A DNA stretch of 64,000 bases from Dyella dinghuensis (GCF_003977615.1 NZ_RYZR01000007.1:372001-436000); one strand, 5' to 3'. Shown: positions 25,323 through 34,917, counted from the first letter of the stretch. The notes: generated by a model from the letters alone, not told the origin. Numbers and translations are program-made.

Positions 25323-26840
25323 TTATCGAACGGCGCTTACCGACTGCCGCTGCGACATGGCCCCGGCCGCAGTGCCACGACCGTTGGGGGCCTGGACTTC
25401 GCGCCAGCCGCCGCCCAAAGCCTTATAGAGGTTGACCTGGTTCACCGCCTGATCCAGCTGCAGGCTGACCAGTTTCTCCTGCGCGGTATAGAGCGAGCGC
25501 TGGGCGTCCTGGGTGGCCAGGTAGTCGTCCATGCCGTCTTTGAAGCGCTCCTGGGAGATGGTGTAGACGTGTTGCGACTGGTCCACAAGTTCTTGCTGGG
25601 CTTGCAGTTCCGGCACGATGTGGTCGCGCACGGCCAGGTCGTCGGCGACTTCACGGAAGGCTTCCTGGATGGTTCCTTCGTAAGCGGCCACCGCTCCACT
25701 GTCGCGGGCCTTGCTGGCGCTGAGTTCGTTTTCATTCTTGCCCCAGTCCAACAGCGGCACGCTGCCGGAGACACCGGTACTCCAGGCGGCGGAGCTGGCG
25801 CGGAAGAGGTTGGACAAACCGCCGCTCAAGGTGCCAAGCACCGCGGTCAGCGCGATATTGGGGAAAAACGCGGCGCGTGCGCGCCCAATGTCGGCGTTGG
25901 CGGCGCGCAGCCGATCCTCGGCGGCGACGATGTCGGGGCGACGGTCTAGCAGCGAGGACGGTAGGCCAGCCGGTACATCGGTCAACAAGGGCGCTTGCCA
26001 TGGGCGGGGCGTTGCGTAATCCGGCAGCACGGGCTGGCCGATCAGCACCGCCAGCGCATCCATGTCCTTGGCGATGCGTATCTGCATATCCTGCACATCC
26101 ACTTGCGCGGCATCGACCTGTGTTTGCGAACGACGCATGTCGAATTCCGACGCGCCACCATCGCGGTAGGCCTTTTGCATCACGTTGGCGTGGCCGTTCT
26201 GGTCGGTCTCGGTCTCTTGCGCCAATTGCAGCAACGCGCGGTCGGCGTTGAGCGACAGATAAGCATTGGCGACTTCGCCGATCAGCGCGATGCGTGCAGC
26301 TTCGTAATCGGCTTCACTGGCCTGGGCCAACTTGCCCGACTCGTGTGCGATGGCGCGCTCGTGGCCGAAGAAATCCAGCTCATAACTCGTCATGCCCGCC
26401 TGCACCTGGTACGTATTGAACGTCGTCGCGCTATTGCGGTTGTTTTCGATCGGACCAAGCAGACCCGCCGAAGGCTCTTGCGTCATGGCGGGCAAGCGTT
26501 GGCGTCCTGCGTAGCCTTGCAGATCGATCTCGGGGAACAGGCTGGCGCGCGTTTCGCCATAGTCGGCGCGCGCCTCGGCCATCTTGGCGGCGGCAACGCG
26601 TAGATCGCGGTTGTTGGTCAACGCGATTTCGATCAGGCGCTGCAGTACCGGATCCTTGAAGAACGCGTGCCAGTCCATCTCAGCGGCGTCGATAGGTGCT
26701 GCTGCCGATGCCGATGTGGTGCCTGCGCCCGACGGATACGTGTTGGGCACAGGCATAGCCGGGCGCTGGTACGTCGGCTCCATCGAGCAACCGGCCAGTG
26801 CACAACTGGCAACGGCGGCGGAAAAGAGCAGTGACTTCAT
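25323..26840 (-). CDS. Outer-membrane efflux lipoprotein, NodT/TolC family
   Basis: 505 aa. A lipoprotein signal with lipobox (FSAAVASCALAGCSMEPTYQ) is followed by two OEP repeats typical of RND-type outer-membrane factors (TNNRDLRVAAAKMAEARADY; LLDRRPDIVAAEDRLRAANA; GLSNLFRASSAAWSTG). The trimer would form an outer-membrane barrel and periplasmic tunnel. No RND or MFS pump is encoded nearby. Instead it is the last gene of a cassette with an HlyD-type adaptor and a cellulose-synthase-like glycosyltransferase, so it is more likely the outer-membrane exit for a polysaccharide. It starts 13 nt after the synthase gene. Confidence 0.9.
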   Translation of the reverse strand: MKSLLFSAAVASCALAGCSMEPTYQRPAMPVPNTYPSGAGTTSASAAAPIDAAEMDWHAFFKDPVLQRLIEIALTNNRDLRVAAAKMAEARADYGETRASLFPEIDLQGYAGRQRLPAMTQEPSAGLLGPIENNRNSATTFNTYQVQAGMTSYELDFFGHERAIAHESGKLAQASEADYEAARIALIGEVANAYLSLNADRALLQLAQETETDQNGHANVMQKAYRDGGASEFDMRRSQTQVDAAQVDVQDMQIRIAKDMDALAVLIGQPVLPDYATPRPWQAPLLTDVPAGLPSSLLDRRPDIVAAEDRLRAANADIGRARAAFFPNIALTAVLGTLSGGLSNLFRASSAAWSTGVSGSVPLLDWGKNENELSASKARDSGAVAAYEGTIQEAFREVADDLAVRDHIVPELQAQQELVDQSQHVYTISQERFKDGMDDYLATQDAQRSLYTAQEKLVSLQLDQAVNQVNLYKALGGGWREVQAPNGRGTAAGAMSQRQSVSAVR

Positions 26841-26853
26841 AACAGTCTCCGAA

Positions 26854-28827
26854 TCATCGCGAAGGAAAGATGGATACGCCAGCCGTGCGCATCAGCTGCA
26901 CGAATGCACGCAGCGGATGTGCTTTCACGGCAATGTTGTGTGGCGCCTGGCAGAAGATCAGTTTGATCAGGCGATGCCGTGTCGCTTCATCCGGTTCGAA
27001 CTGCACGCAAAGGCGGTGCTTGGCCAGGCGCGTGACGCGCGCGGGTACCCAGCCGACTTCCGGCACGGATACATCCAACATTTGACCTACCGCCGGCATC
27101 GCCGGCCCACCGCGCAACGCGGCGCCGCCCAGCGAGATATCGATAAATTCGCTATGGCGCACATGATGGCCCTGGCGCCAATGCGTCGCACGCGTGAACG
27201 GAAAGCGTTCTTCCTGTCGCGGCCGCGGTAAGTCCACGCAGGCCGCAATCGCGGCCAGGTCCAGCACCAGCGCCATCAGTGTCCACGCAAGATTGAAGAT
27301 AATGCCGCCACTCATCTGCGCAGTGATCACTGTATTCACCGCCCCCGCGATCAAACACAGCATCAACGCGATGAAGAAGCCGGCGAGTTTCCAGTGCACC
27401 ACCACCTTGCTGCGATCCAAGCCCTTGGCGGTGACTTTGAACGGACGTCCAAACGGGCGAATGCAGGCGGAAATCATCGTGCGGGTTACTGCATAAGCGG
27501 CGACGAGCTGGGTCACTTCGGTGAAGATCGGCAGCGTCTTGCGTTCGGTGATCCACGGACCGTAGAACCAGAATCCGATCAGCGCCGGCATGCCGTAGAA
27601 CATGAACTGCTCCGGCGTCGTGTAGAACGCGGCGATGCCGAAATACCAGTACAGCACCGGTGCGATCAACATCAGCAGCAGGAACGGTTTGCCGATCCAG
27701 TGCAGCATGCCGTGCAGATAGTGCAGGCGGTCGATCAGGTTGTAACCCTCACCACGCAGTGGGCCGTTCTTCAGCAAAGCCACTTGCATCGTGCCAAGGC
27801 ACCAGCGGCCGCGCTGATTGATGTATTCGATCAAACCCTCGGCGGACAAACCGATCGACAGACGTTCGTTGAGCCAGCGCGTGATATGGCCGTTTTTGCG
27901 CAATACGTATGTGGTGTGAATGTCTTCGCACACGCTGTCGGTGGGAAAGCCGCCAGCCGCAGTGATCGCCGCGCGCGACACCACGAACGATGTGCCGACG
28001 CAGAACGCGGAATCCCATGCATCACGCGACGGCTGGAAGACATCGAAGAACACGCGCTGCTCGTCGACCCAGCTGTCGGTCGTGCCGAGGTTGTGCTGAA
28101 TCGGATCGGCGTTGTAGTAGAACTGCGGCGTTTGAACCAGCGCCACTTTCTTTTCACTGAATAGGCCAAGCACGCGGTAGAGAATGTTTTTCTGCGGCGC
28201 AAAGTCGGCATCGAGCACCAGGATGTAGGGTGCGTTAGTCACTTGCGCGGACAATCGAAGGCCGTTGTTCATGTTGCCGGCCTTGGCGTGGCGATTGTCC
28301 GGGCGGCGAGCGTAGTGCACGCCCATCTTCGCGCAGTAGTCGCGCAACCAGTCGCGGCGCGTGTCGTCGAGCACCCAGACATTGACGTGCGGATAATCGA
28401 TCGCTTTCGCCGAAACGATGGTTTTTTCGAGAATTTGCAGGTCTTCGTTATAGGTCGCGATAAACACATCGACTGCCGGAACGTTGGTGCCAGCCTCGCG
28501 CAATCGCGCTTCGCCAGCATCGGCGTAAGGCCGCGAATCGCGCCTGCGCACCATCACCACGATAGTCGCAAGCGTGTAGACGATGGAGACCATCTCGAAA
28601 GCGTAAAACACGTAAGACCACACGCTGGCAAAGCCATGCGTGGGATCAGGCAACGTGTCGGTGCTGCGCCATAGCGCATAGCGCAACAGCAGCGCGCCGG
28701 AAAATGCACCGAATATCAAGCGACCCCACATGCGATGCGGATTCGCCAAGCGCGACATGCCGAAGCCGAAAAGCACGGTCAGCCCGATTACCTGCAACAG
28801 ATTCATCGTGTCGACAGAGGACATCAT
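26854..28827 (-). CDS. Cellulose-synthase-like processive GT2 with C-terminal PilZ domain
   Basis: 657 aa from the ATG at 28827, which overlaps the upstream stop (ATGA); the open frame extends further upstream but only as a shadow of the neighbouring gene. Two membrane helices, then the GT-A core with the processive-synthase signature: Asp in VLDDTRRDW, DxD in VLDADFAP, CEDIHTTYVL in place of TED, and QRGRWCLGT (QxxRW). Further membrane helices follow, then a PilZ domain from about residue 535 with RQEER (RxxxR) and DISLGG (DxSxxG), the complete c-di-GMP-binding pair. It should polymerise and translocate a beta-glucan or similar polymer. There is no bcsB or bcsC nearby; the partners are HlyD- and NodT-like, as in mixed-linkage-glucan BgsAB or curdlan-type systems, so bcsA is not a safe name. 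Confidence 0.88.
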   Translation of the reverse strand: MMSSVDTMNLLQVIGLTVLFGFGMSRLANPHRMWGRLIFGAFSGALLLRYALWRSTDTLPDPTHGFASVWSYVFYAFEMVSIVYTLATIVVMVRRRDSRPYADAGEARLREAGTNVPAVDVFIATYNEDLQILEKTIVSAKAIDYPHVNVWVLDDTRRDWLRDYCAKMGVHYARRPDNRHAKAGNMNNGLRLSAQVTNAPYILVLDADFAPQKNILYRVLGLFSEKKVALVQTPQFYYNADPIQHNLGTTDSWVDEQRVFFDVFQPSRDAWDSAFCVGTSFVVSRAAITAAGGFPTDSVCEDIHTTYVLRKNGHITRWLNERLSIGLSAEGLIEYINQRGRWCLGTMQVALLKNGPLRGEGYNLIDRLHYLHGMLHWIGKPFLLLMLIAPVLYWYFGIAAFYTTPEQFMFYGMPALIGFWFYGPWITERKTLPIFTEVTQLVAAYAVTRTMISACIRPFGRPFKVTAKGLDRSKVVVHWKLAGFFIALMLCLIAGAVNTVITAQMSGGIIFNLAWTLMALVLDLAAIAACVDLPRPRQEERFPFTRATHWRQGHHVRHSEFIDISLGGAALRGGPAMPAVGQMLDVSVPEVGWVPARVTRLAKHRLCVQFEPDEATRHRLIKLIFCQAPHNIAVKAHPLRAFVQLMRTAGVSIFPSR

Positions 28828-30107
28828 GGCCGGCGCCCTGCCGAAGTGTCCGCCACACTGGCAATCGGGCGGCCCGTGAAGGGATTCCAACTCTTCGCCG
28901 CGATGGCTGCCCATGCAGTCGCGCCCAGGTGAGGCTGGTGGTAGTAGAAGAAATCGGAGTACGTGGATGTGGGGCCGATGGCGAAGTCGGTGCTGATGCG
29001 CGGTTGCGGCGTGGCGTAGAGCATGCCGCCGTTGCTGCGTTGTGCGGCGATCAGTTGCCACAAGGTATCGGGCACCGGTTTGTTGCTTGCTTGCATCGCC
29101 GTGGCGACCTGCGCGCTGCCCTCCGTCCATATGCCGTCGGGCTGGCGTCGATAGCCGTAACCGTCGCCGCTGCGATGTTGCGTATCGACCCACGTCCACA
29201 CCTGATTCCATTCAGTCGGGTGCGGATTGAAGGCCAGTAGCGGCCACACTTGTGCATCCAGTCCGGATTTGTCGCGCGAGAGCGTCTTGCCGTCGTCGAG
29301 CGTGCCGACGAGGAAACGATGTTGACTGTCGTCCCACATGGCTTTGACGAAACTGGCTGCGATTTTCGCCTGTTGCGCCAGCGCGGCATCGGCGCTCTCG
29401 CGGTTGGCCCAGGTCGCCGCCGCATAGACATCGATATTGTGCTCGGTCGCTTTCCAGTGTTGTGCGCGCTGTGCATTGTCGTAACCGAAAAGGCCGCCTT
29501 CGTACGCAAACGGTGCGGTGCCATTTACGTGGGTTTGAATCCAGCGAAGTTGCGCGACGGCGGCATCCAGATAGCGGCGATCGTGCGTGGTGTCGTAAAC
29601 GGTCAACAGCAGCAGCGCGGCCCACGCAACGTTGCCCGTGGCGGTGCCGACTTGATACGGATCCTGACTCCAGTAATTGCCGTGGCTTTGCCAATAGCCC
29701 GGTAGTTCGATTTTGTTGCCCTCGATCGCGCCGCTGCGATACGCATTTCGCAGTCGCCCGTCCTTGAACGTGGGATCGTTCGCGGCGGCGAGCACGAAAG
29801 CATCGGCGATGCGCTTTGCCTGCGCGGGTTCTCCGCACGCGGTAAGTGCGATGCCGGCGAGTGCGTTGTCGTAGACGAACGCCACGTTCTCCAGTGCGCG
29901 AGTCGCGTCATCGCCCCGTTTCAGGCTCGGATAGCTAGGCAGCAACATCGGGCCGCTGCCGGGTATCGCGGTCGCTGCCGAACGCAATGCCGTGCAGGTG
30001 TCGCCGGCCAACTGCTGTTGCGCTGTTCCGGATGCGCGAAGCTGGGCCGATGCGATCGTCATCAAGATCAGCCCGATGCTGGTCGCGAGGTGCCATCGCT
30101 TGGACAT
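28824..30107 (-). CDS. Secreted six-hairpin glycosidase-like protein
   Basis: 427 aa from the ATG at 30107, which has GAGAG just upstream and starts a good signal peptide (MSKRWHLATSIGLILMTIAS). A GTG at 30134 overlapping the upstream stop is the alternative. The mature protein has repeating helical pairs with aromatic and acidic residues (VAFVYDNALAGIAL, ATGNVAWAALLLLTVYD, EHNIDVYAAATWANR, DGIWTEGSAQVATAM, STYSDFFYYHQPHLGATAW) typical of (alpha/alpha)6 barrels of six-hairpin glycosidases. It occupies the place that the GH8 endoglucanase BcsZ has in cellulose operons, so it may trim or edit the polymer in the periplasm. I could not assign a GH family or catalytic residues with certainty. Confidence 0.65.
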   Translation of the reverse strand: MSKRWHLATSIGLILMTIASAQLRASGTAQQQLAGDTCTALRSAATAIPGSGPMLLPSYPSLKRGDDATRALENVAFVYDNALAGIALTACGEPAQAKRIADAFVLAAANDPTFKDGRLRNAYRSGAIEGNKIELPGYWQSHGNYWSQDPYQVGTATGNVAWAALLLLTVYDTTHDRRYLDAAVAQLRWIQTHVNGTAPFAYEGGLFGYDNAQRAQHWKATEHNIDVYAAATWANRESADAALAQQAKIAASFVKAMWDDSQHRFLVGTLDDGKTLSRDKSGLDAQVWPLLAFNPHPTEWNQVWTWVDTQHRSGDGYGYRRQPDGIWTEGSAQVATAMQASNKPVPDTLWQLIAAQRSNGGMLYATPQPRISTDFAIGPTSTYSDFFYYHQPHLGATAWAAIAAKSWNPFTGRPIASVADTSAGRRP

Positions 30108-30130
30108 GCCGATCTCTCTTCGTCGGTTGG

Positions 30131-31399
30131 TCACATCAAGCTCGCTGTCACGCTACGGCCCGGCATACAGGTTGGCGGCGTGGCGTTGCTGCGGTCGTTA
30201 TCCCACTGTGCAAGCGCGTAGACGGAACCGTCTTCCGCATAAGGGAACGGTGCGCTGAAACCATTCTGCATGGATTCGGTGGCCTTGGGCAGCAACTGCG
30301 TGATATGCGCATCATGTGCGCGAGCGCCGTCGTTGACGCGTACGCGCAGCTCCGTGCCGACATTGAGACGGGATGCCATGCGTGCCGGAAAAACCGCGAC
30401 GACGTCGGTCTTGTTGCAGTCCGTCGCACGCACCAGCGTTGAACCGGCAGTCACCTGTGTCCCGACGGGTGCAACCACTTCCTGCGTGGTTCCGGCCGAA
30501 AAGGCTTTGACGACATAATCAGAGAGCGTTTGTACGCGACCCTGCTCATGGTCGATCAGCTGATTGAGATTGGCAAGCTGGGTGCCAAGCGCATCGGCTT
30601 GCGCTTCTTCGTCTTTGATACTGTTTTGCAGATCGGCACGTCGTTGTGACAGTTGCGGCAATTGACCGTTGCTATCCTGGCCGGCGGAGACATAGACCCC
30701 GCGCTTGGCGGCGTTGATGCCGGCGCCTACGCTGTCTGCGTTCTGATCCATCGCATCGGCTTCACTGCGTGCGGCATCCGCCTCGGCGCGTGCTTCTTCC
30801 ACGACGGATGCGCTGATCGCACCATCGCGTTCCAGCGCCATGTCTCGTGCGTACTTGGCATCGAGTTCTTCCAGCTTCGCCGATGTGGCGTCCTGTTGTG
30901 CCTGGATGGACTCATACGTGCTTTGCAACTGACTGACGCTAGCCTGCTGATATTTTTTGTATTGTCCGTCGGTGTAGTCGAGCATGCGTTGATCCGCTTG
31001 CAAACGGCTGCGCAGATCATCCAGGTGGCCTTGTAGTTCCAGCCGCTGGGTGAGCAGTGTGGTCAACGAGTCGCGTGCGACCGTAGTGTTCTTCACGACC
31101 GCAATGGATTGTCCCGGTTGGATGGGCTGTCCGTTTTGTGCGTATTGCGCGCTAACCGTGCCGCTGATCGGTGTGGTGATCAAAACGGCAGGGGCGTTGA
31201 GAGCGGCACGCGTGGCGCTGGTAGAGACCCATGGTTCAAACAACGTCTTGAGCAACAGCCATGCGATGAAAGCCATCAGTGCATAGCCGGCAAGACGCGG
31301 TACGAACGCTAGCGGAGATTTTTTTGGTGAACTTATATCGCGAGCGGGTACAGGTTGAGTTTGGGGTAACGGTTCAGTGGGGAGTAGCTGAGTTTTCAA
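30131..31399 (-). CDS. HlyD-family membrane fusion (periplasmic adaptor) protein
   Basis: 422 aa from the TTG at 31399 (MKTQLLPTEPLPQTQ), preceded by AGAGG about nine bases upstream. The frame is open to an ATG at 31477, but that has no ribosome site and yields an unlikely cysteine-rich start. One N-terminal membrane helix (LAGYALMAFIAWLLLKTLF) anchors a periplasmic adaptor: first biotinyl-lipoyl half (TTPISGTVSAQYAQNGQPIQ), a long coiled coil of about 180 residues, second half (FSAGTTQEVVAPVGTQVTAG) and a beta-barrel. It would bridge an inner-membrane synthase and an outer-membrane channel. It is first in the four-gene cassette, with a GTGA/TGA junction to the glycosidase-like gene. Confidence 0.9.
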   Translation of the reverse strand: MKTQLLPTEPLPQTQPVPARDISSPKKSPLAFVPRLAGYALMAFIAWLLLKTLFEPWVSTSATRAALNAPAVLITTPISGTVSAQYAQNGQPIQPGQSIAVVKNTTVARDSLTTLLTQRLELQGHLDDLRSRLQADQRMLDYTDGQYKKYQQASVSQLQSTYESIQAQQDATSAKLEELDAKYARDMALERDGAISASVVEEARAEADAARSEADAMDQNADSVGAGINAAKRGVYVSAGQDSNGQLPQLSQRRADLQNSIKDEEAQADALGTQLANLNQLIDHEQGRVQTLSDYVVKAFSAGTTQEVVAPVGTQVTAGSTLVRATDCNKTDVVAVFPARMASRLNVGTELRVRVNDGARAHDAHITQLLPKATESMQNGFSAPFPYAEDGSVYALAQWDNDRSNATPPTCMPGRSVTASLM

Positions 31400-31893
31400 A
31401 ACACATCGCCTCTGTTGATGGGCATCGCGCAGACACCTGCACCCGTACGCCGAAGCGGGGCGGAGGAAAGAGCACATCTCACATCGAGATAGCGCAACAG
31501 ATTTGCTTATGTCCGACTGGCAGAAGAAGGCTTACGTGCCGCGAATCGTCATGACGACGGTTCCTGATTGATGCGCTGCGTCAGTGCCGAACACGTAAAG
31601 GAATAGTTGGAACGCCATGAACCGGCGCTGTCTTCAATCGCGTAAGTGCGCCACATCAGTTAGATTTGAGTTCAAAAAATGAATGTGCTTCATTCAATGC
31701 ACACACGCTGTCGACAATTCTTCGACAGACATATGGCCTGTTACTGGCGCATTGCAGCACGTAGTCGTGCTAAGTAGTTGATAGTCATCCATGGCGGATG
31801 ACGTGCCACGTTCGCGAGTGATGGAGCTTCGAAAACACCAGCGTGTTCAGTGCGTGACACACGTTGCATGAATCGCGGCATTGTGCCGAACGT
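31400..31893. other. Upstream region of the exopolysaccharide cassette, ~490 nt
   Basis: This lies between ybeY and the HlyD-type gene, both on the minus strand. It holds an AT-rich block at about 31660-31735 with two palindromes (listed separately), the likely promoter/operator of the cassette. The 260 nt between that block and the HlyD start would be a long leader. No gene, terminator with T-run, or tRNA was seen. Confidence 0.5.
31680..31728. promoter_or_regulatory. Two tandem palindromes, candidate operator of the exopolysaccharide cassette
   Basis: TGAATG-TGCTT-CATTCA (31680-31696) and CTGTCGA-CAATTCT-TCGACAG (31708-31728), centres 30 nt apart or about three helical turns, sit in the AT-rich stretch upstream of the HlyD-type gene. 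Such spacing suits cooperative binding of a dimeric regulator. The regulator is unknown. Confidence 0.45.
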
Positions 31894-32391
31894 TTAAACG
31901 TCGCGCTCGACCGCGTAAGGATCGGCGATGCCGAGTCTGGCGAGAATGCGTGTTTCGAGCGCTTCCATCGTTTCGGCTTCCGCATCGTCGATGTGATCGT
32001 AACCGAGCAGATGCAAGACGCCATGCACGGTCATGTGCGCCCAGTGGTCGCGTGCACGCTTGCCTTGTTCAGTCGCTTCGCGCGTAACCACCGGTGCGCA
32101 GATCGCCAGGTCGCCGATGAGCGGAAGCGTTACGCCTGGCGGCAATTCCACCGGAAACGACAGCACGTTGGTGGCGTAGTCCTTCTCGCGATAATCGCGA
32201 TTGAGACGTCGGCCCTCGCGCGTGCCGACGATGCGGATCGCCAATTCCGCCGGCTTGCGTCGCTTGGCACCCGCGAGCGCAGCATCGGCCCATCGACGGA
32301 AGCTGAGCGACGAGGGTAAGCCCGTGCGTGCCACGCCGTAATTGACGTGGACGATATGCGAAGCCGAAGCGGTTTTCTTACCTGGCGCCAT
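31894..32391 (-). CDS. ybeY: Endoribonuclease YbeY (rRNA maturation factor)
   Basis: 165 aa from the ATG at 32391 ([10 protein letters not shown]). The zinc-binding signature [11 protein letters not shown] lies at about residue 123, with the [16 protein letters not shown]-like core visible as [15 protein letters not shown]. YbeY is a single-strand-specific metallo-RNase acting in 16S rRNA 3' end maturation and 70S quality control. It overlaps the end of phoH by 14 nt, the standard arrangement. Sequence upstream of 32391 in the same frame belongs to phoH in another frame. Confidence 0.95.
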   Translation of the reverse strand: MAPGKKTASASHIVHVNYGVARTGLPSSLSFRRWADAALAGAKRRKPAELAIRIVGTREGRRLNRDYREKDYATNVLSFPVELPPGVTLPLIGDLAICAPVVTREATEQGKRARDHWAHMTVHGVLHLLGYDHIDDAEAETMEALETRILARLGIADPYAVERDV

Positions 32392-33391
32392 TGCCTTGTT
32401 TCCCCGCTGCTTGGTCGGCCTCGGCTGCTTGCTCGAAGGCCTCGTAGGCACGCACGATTTTGGCGACCAGCGGGTGACGCACAACGTCGCGCGACGTGAA
32501 GAAGGTGAAGCTGATGCCGTCTACGCCGCGCAACACTTCGATGGCGTGACGCAGTCCCGAACGCACATGGCGGGGCAGGTCGATCTGACTGACGTCACCC
32601 GTGATCACCGCCACCGAGCCGAAACCGATGCGCGTGAGGAACATCTTCATCTGCTCGACGGTGGTGTTCTGCGCTTCGTCGAGAATCACGTAGGAATCAT
32701 TCAGGGTGCGGCCGCGCATGTAGGCGAGCGGTGCGATCTCGATCACGTTGCGTTCGATCAGCTTGGCGACTTTTTCGAAGCCGAGCATTTCGTACAGCGC
32801 GTCGTAGAGCGGGCGCAGGTAGGGGTCCACCTTTTGCGACAAGTCGCCGGGCAGAAAGCCGAGTTTTTCGCCCGCTTCCACGGCGGGACGAACGAGCAGC
32901 AGACGTTGCACGCGATTGGCTTCGAGTGCTTCGACCGCACTCGCTACGGCAAGATAGGTTTTGCCAGTGCCGGCTGGGCCAACACCGAAGCTGATGTCGT
33001 GCGTGTTGATCGCATGCAGATAGCGCGCCTGGTTCGGGCCGCGACCTTTGATCACGCCGCGCTTCACCTTGATGGTGACGTCCTGCGCGCTCTCGGCCGC
33101 GTCGTCGGTGATCGCTTCGATGCCCGAATCGGCAAGCTGCAGATTGATTTTCGCGCCGGTCAGCGATTCGTTTTCGGTCGCCGTGTAAAGCGCCTTAAGC
33201 ACTTTCTCGCCCGCGCGCGCAGCGCCTTCTTCGCCGATCACTTGAAACAGATTGCCGCGGTGATCGATTTCCACACCCAGGCGCAATTCGATCTGACGCA
33301 GGTGTTCGTCAAACGGGCCGCACAGATTGGCGAGCCGGGCGTTGTCTTCCGGATCGAGGGCGAAGTCGCGTTGGTTCAAGCCGTTGGTCAT
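32378..33391 (-). CDS. ybeZ: PhoH family ATPase (YbeZ)
   Basis: 337 aa. Walker [17 protein letters not shown], Walker [20 protein letters not shown], and [17 protein letters not shown] after it define the PhoH-like ATPase. The N-terminal ~100 residues form a KH-like RNA-binding region ([20 protein letters not shown]). YbeZ interacts with YbeY in ribosome maturation. It follows miaB by 182 nt and overlaps ybeY, so these genes form the conserved miaB-phoH-ybeY unit. Confidence 0.95.
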   Translation of the reverse strand: MTNGLNQRDFALDPEDNARLANLCGPFDEHLRQIELRLGVEIDHRGNLFQVIGEEGAARAGEKVLKALYTATENESLTGAKINLQLADSGIEAITDDAAESAQDVTIKVKRGVIKGRGPNQARYLHAINTHDISFGVGPAGTGKTYLAVASAVEALEANRVQRLLLVRPAVEAGEKLGFLPGDLSQKVDPYLRPLYDALYEMLGFEKVAKLIERNVIEIAPLAYMRGRTLNDSYVILDEAQNTTVEQMKMFLTRIGFGSVAVITGDVSQIDLPRHVRSGLRHAIEVLRGVDGISFTFFTSRDVVRHPLVAKIVRAYEAFEQAAEADQAAGKQGNGAR

Positions 33392-33573
33392 GATGTGATG
33401 TCGAAGTGCGAGGGTTGATTCGTCGTCCCGACTCTCGCCGGAATGACGGCGTGACCAGTTATCTATCGATGGCTAAAACGATCAAGGTTGTCGCTACGTC
33501 GAAATACTCGGGCCGGTAGGGCAGCAACCGGATGCGTGTGTCCGAGCTTGCGGCGTGTGCGCCCATGCGAGAT

Positions 33574-34917
33574 TCACGCCGCCTGGCTGTCCGCGCTGCC
33601 GATCCGTCCACGCAGCGAATTGGTCATCGCTTCGGTGATCACCACATCCACGAATTGACCGATCAGCCGGGCAGGGCCGGGGAAGTTCACGTAGCGCATG
33701 TTTTCGGTGCGGCCGGTGAGTTCGTTCGGGTTTTTCTTGCTCGGCTTTTCCACCAGCACGCGCTGCACGGTGCCAACCATCGTTTCGTTGATCTGCTTGG
33801 CGTTGGCGTTGAGCACGGCTTGCAGTCGCGCAAGACGTTCGTGCTTCACGGCGTCGGCTGTGTCGTCTTCGAGACTCGCCGCCGGGGTGCCGGGGCGCGA
33901 GGAGAAGATGAAGGAAAAGCTTTGATCGAAACCGACGTCGTCGATCAGCTTCATTGTCTTCTCGAAGTCGCTGTCCGTTTCACCTGGGAAACCGACGATG
34001 AAGTCGGAGGAGATGCAGATATCCGGACGCACGGCGCGCAGCTTGCGGATCTTCTGCTTGAATTCCAGCGCCGTGTAGCCGCGCTTCATCGCGGTGAGAA
34101 TGCGATCGGAACCTGCCTGCACCGGAAGATGCAGGAAGTTGGCGAGTTTGGGTACGTTCGCATAGGCCTCGATCAGCGAGTCCGAAAACTCCAGCGGATG
34201 CGAGGTGGTGAAGCGAATGCGGCCGATGCTGTCGATCTGCGCAATGGCGTGGATCAGCACCGCGAGATCGGCAGTGCCGCCATCGTGCGTGGGGCCACGG
34301 TAGGCGTTGACGTTCTGGCCAAGCAGGATCACTTCGCGCACGCCCTGATCGGCGAGCTGCGCGACTTCGACGATCACGTCGTCGAACGGACGGCTGATTT
34401 CCTCGCCGCGGGTGTAGGGCACCACGCAGTAGGAGCAATACTTGGAGCAGCCTTCCATGATCGAGACGAAGGCGGTCGGGCCTTCGGCGCGCGGCTCGGG
34501 CAGGCGGTCGAACTTTTCGATCTCGGGGAAGCTGATGTCGACCTGCGGCTTGCCGGTGGCGCGTTTGGCCTCGATCAGCTCGGGCAGGCGGTGCAGCGTC
34601 TGGGGGCCGAAAACCAGATCCACGTAAGGCGCGCGTTTGATAATCGCCTCGCCTTCCTGCGACGCCACGCAACCGCCCACACCGATCAGGACCTGCTTTT
34701 CGCCCTGCTTGTATTCCTTCCAGCGGCCGAGCTGGCTAAAGACCTTCTCCTGCGCCTTTTCACGGATCGAGCAGGTATTGACCAGGATCACGTCCGCTTC
34801 GGACTCGTCCTGGGTCAATTCCAGGCCGTGCGATGCCTTCAGCACGTCGGCCATTTTGGCCGAGTCGTACTCGTTCATCTGACAGCCGTGGGTCTTGATG
34901 AAAAGCTTGCCGCTCAT
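33574..34917 (-). CDS. miaB: tRNA-2-methylthio-N6-dimethylallyladenosine synthase MiaB
   Basis: 447 aa. The N-terminal UPF0004 domain has three cysteines of the auxiliary cluster ([30 protein letters not shown]). The radical SAM domain has CSKYCSYC (CxxxCxxC) at about residue 158 and the typical [15 protein letters not shown] domain ends the protein ([18 protein letters not shown]). MiaB methylthiolates i6A37 of tRNAs that read UNN codons. The length and all six cysteines are standard. The start ATG is followed by [14 protein letters not shown], exactly as in homologues. Confidence 0.97.
   Translation of the reverse strand: MSGKLFIKTHGCQMNEYDSAKMADVLKASHGLELTQDESEADVILVNTCSIREKAQEKVFSQLGRWKEYKQGEKQVLIGVGGCVASQEGEAIIKRAPYVDLVFGPQTLHRLPELIEAKRATGKPQVDISFPEIEKFDRLPEPRAEGPTAFVSIMEGCSKYCSYCVVPYTRGEEISRPFDDVIVEVAQLADQGVREVILLGQNVNAYRGPTHDGGTADLAVLIHAIAQIDSIGRIRFTTSHPLEFSDSLIEAYANVPKLANFLHLPVQAGSDRILTAMKRGYTALEFKQKIRKLRAVRPDICISSDFIVGFPGETDSDFEKTMKLIDDVGFDQSFSFIFSSRPGTPAASLEDDTADAVKHERLARLQAVLNANAKQINETMVGTVQRVLVEKPSKKNPNELTGRTENMRYVNFPGPARLIGQFVDVVITEAMTNSLRGRIGSADSQAA

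Noticed and set aside
26854-28827. Calling the synthase bcsA (cellulose)
   Set aside because: No bcsB, bcsC or GH8 bcsZ is present; HlyD and NodT partners point to another polymer or export route.
26854-29211. Upstream extension of the synthase frame to 29211
   Set aside because: The extra 128 codons overlap the glycosidase-like gene and read as Arg/His-rich shadow; the ATG at 28827 couples to the upstream stop.
25323-31399. Reading the HlyD and NodT genes as a drug efflux pump
   Set aside because: No RND, MFS or ABC inner-membrane pump gene is in the cassette; a polysaccharide synthase lies between them.
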